Assembly (NCBI GenBank): GCA_963576725.1 | Contig: OY755244.1 | Span: forward strand, 36,000,609 to 36,064,608 | Source of the DNA: Azorinus chamasolen | Lineage: Eukaryota > Mollusca > Bivalvia > Cardiida > Solecurtidae | DNA length: 64,000 nt | Direction: 5' to 3' | Shown here: piece by piece, positions 55,401-58,400 of the stretch | How positions within the stretch are numbered: the stretch's first letter is position 1 | How the letters are laid out: every line of letters starts with the position of its first letter | The notes under the pieces: model-generated | Databases searched by the model: none | Told to the model about the DNA's origin: nothing | What the model saw: the letters and a program-made list of their open reading frames with translations, nothing else | Translations under genes and position numbers: made by a program

Positions 55401-58400
55401 ATGCTTTTTCTATGCCTTTGCTAACAGAGTAGACCCTGATCAGACAGCCTCTGTAAGAGCTGTCTGATCAGGGTCTGCTCTGTTTGCTTTTTGAATAATA
55501 TAGTTCTGACCCTGCAGTTTTTGTCAAAGCAACTTGAAAAGTTTACATTACATGTATAAAAATTGAATTAATGAATATTCATGTAGTGACTAATTCACGC
55601 ATAAATGTTCATTAGGGAAAGGGTTGAAACTTAAAGAACTAAGGTTCATTCAATTTATATCAAGATCATGTGATTGTTACATTAAAGAAGTTTGTTCTTG
55701 ATCAACATTATTTGCCCCTCTCTGATACCTTTCCTTAACCCTTTACTCCATAGGCTATTTTTAGATCCAACCTCTTTCAATGAATTTACCGAAAAGGAGT
55801 ATTAACTAGAGAAAAGGAACATTTGAGAATTTTGTAGTTGTGATAAATAGAGCATTTTCTCCTATAGGAGCAAATGCTCTTTTTATCACAATAGTTTCAA
55901 GAAGTGACTATTACAGAGGCGTAGAAGGGTGTATTTATGGAGGAAATGGTTAAGTAATTGCAGATTTAGGCAATGAAAGGAAGTCCTACTTGGGCAAATT
56001 CTGTTATGTCCAATGGCACTGCTGCACAGTTTGAAGTTTTGTAGTCACAGGCAGGACGTACGGTAGAATTTCTTTACAATGATGACTTTGTGAATATCAA
56101 AGAAATGGAAAAGATACATAAATTTTACCTTTATTAACCCATTCCTTCATTTAAGCACCTTTTTGCGCATTTGCAAACAGAGTAGACCTAGATCTGACAT
56201 CTCCTAATTAGGAGCCGTTTGATCAGTGTCTGCCCTATTTGCTTAAAAAATAGTCTAGATATAATTCTATAGTTTCAGGCATGGACAAAATTCCTTTGTT
56301 CATAATTAAATGCCATTATAAGATACAATTGATTAATATTCATATATTCATTATTTCTTAACCCTTTACCCCATGAATAAGACTTTCTACGCCTTTGCAA
56401 ACACAGTAGATTCAGATCAGATGGCTGCTATAGGAGCTGTCTGCTCAGGGTCTGCTCTGTTTGCTTATGGAATAATATAGATGAGATTCTATAGTTTCTG
56501 CTATTTTGAACCCTTGGCTTGCTATTCACATCTATATACCTACCTGTAAATAGTGAAGACCCAGATGAGACAGCTCCTGCAGGAGCTGTCTCATCTGGGT
56601 CTGCACTATTTACAAGTTGATTGTGCAACCAGTGCACTCCACAGCAGTGATTGCACAGCGAAATACTTGTACACAGTGAAGATATATGTAATTATACAAC
56701 AGGGCATGGGTAAAGAAGAAGAAATGTATTTTAAAATTCAGCAAGCGAAGGATTAAAATCATTCTAATCAATATTCATGACATCATTATTTCTTAAATAT
56801 GCATGGAGTAAAAGGTTAATGGTTTTTATACTCAGCCTTCCTGCACTAAGCCACCACCTGTCTTTGAGGTGGATAAGTTTCTTTTGAGTTTTCATTTTAC
56901 AGAGATTTTACTGTACACATATACATGTACAATTTTGCACGGTTCACATAATATAATATATAACTTTCACAAAGTCACTTTGCTTGTAGAGATAGAGATT
57001 TTTTTGTTTCTTTTCCAGCTTATTTATGTAACACTGAGATAATGTCAAAATTCATATATTAAATACACTAAACATTTCAACAGTAATAAATCATGGTATT
57101 TTGTTTTTTCATAGCAATGGTAACAAAGTGAGCAAACATAAACAGTCCATGATTTGAAAAAACAATATTTTTATTATATAAAAGCAGGATTATTCGTTCT
57201 TTGATAAAAAGTTCTAAAACAGACTACCGTATGTTGCGTTCTAAAAAAATATCATTTCATCTCACACACAGACACAACAATATCAAATCCTCTGAGAAAC
57301 ATTTATTTTATGCGGAAATTATTATCTTTACTCTTCAAGGGCCACAAAATGACCAAAAGCCTTAGCCCTATCATGTTTTTTTCATAGTGTTAACCCTTTC
57401 CTTCATATAAACATTTTTTTATGCCTTTGCAAACAGACTAGACCCAGATCAGGTGGCTCCAGAAGGAGCCGTCTGATCAGGGTCTGCTCTGTTTGCTCAT
57501 GAATTTATAATAGATCTAACACTACAAATTCTACCATTACCAAAAATTCCAGTGTACGATATTTGTATGCTATTAGTATTAAAACATTTTAGCTAATAAA
57601 TCTTCATGAGGTTATTATTTCTTACATGAATATTCAATAGGGAAAGGGTTACGACATGTAGAAAGTGCGATATATCCTAAATGCCCTAAGTATCCAGAAG
57701 GCACTGAAGATGCAGACCCAGAACAAACTGCTCTGGAAGGAGCACTTTGATCAGGGTCTATACTTTTTACTACTATGTCAGTCTAATATAATGTTTCAAA
57801 ATCATGGCAAATTGAATTACTCGGCCTTATGAATACAAATTTGATGACTGAATGTTTAAGGTAATTATAGTAGTAGTCTTTTCACTTTAAACCTTTCCTT
57901 CATGTAAATGCCTTTACATGCCTTTGCAAACAGAGTAGACCTATACAGGGATCAGGGTCTGCTTGGTATATAGATATGAACATACAGTTTTGCTTTAGCC
58001 AAACAGGAAATATGATTGTTGTAAACAGACTTATTTTTTGTATATTTTGTAACATTTTGGGCAGACCTTGATCAGCCATCTCTGTTTGCAAGGGGCATCA
58101 AACAGTGTTTTTGTCAGGGAAAGGGTTAATGTATGGGTCCATAAATAAGCATTTCAATGCCTTTGCAAACAGAGGAGACTCAGATCAGATGATCAGATCA
58201 CTACTGTAGGAGCCGTCTGATCAGGGTCTTCTGTGTTTGCTTATGGACTAATATAGGTCTGATTCTACGGTTTCTGGAATGACCAAAATAGGATGATTCA
58301 TTGGTCATTGTTAAAAAAGAGTCACTTCATGATGTCATGGTTATTTCTTATATTCATTTATTTTGGAGTAAAGGGTTGAACCCTTTCCTCCATAAATACG

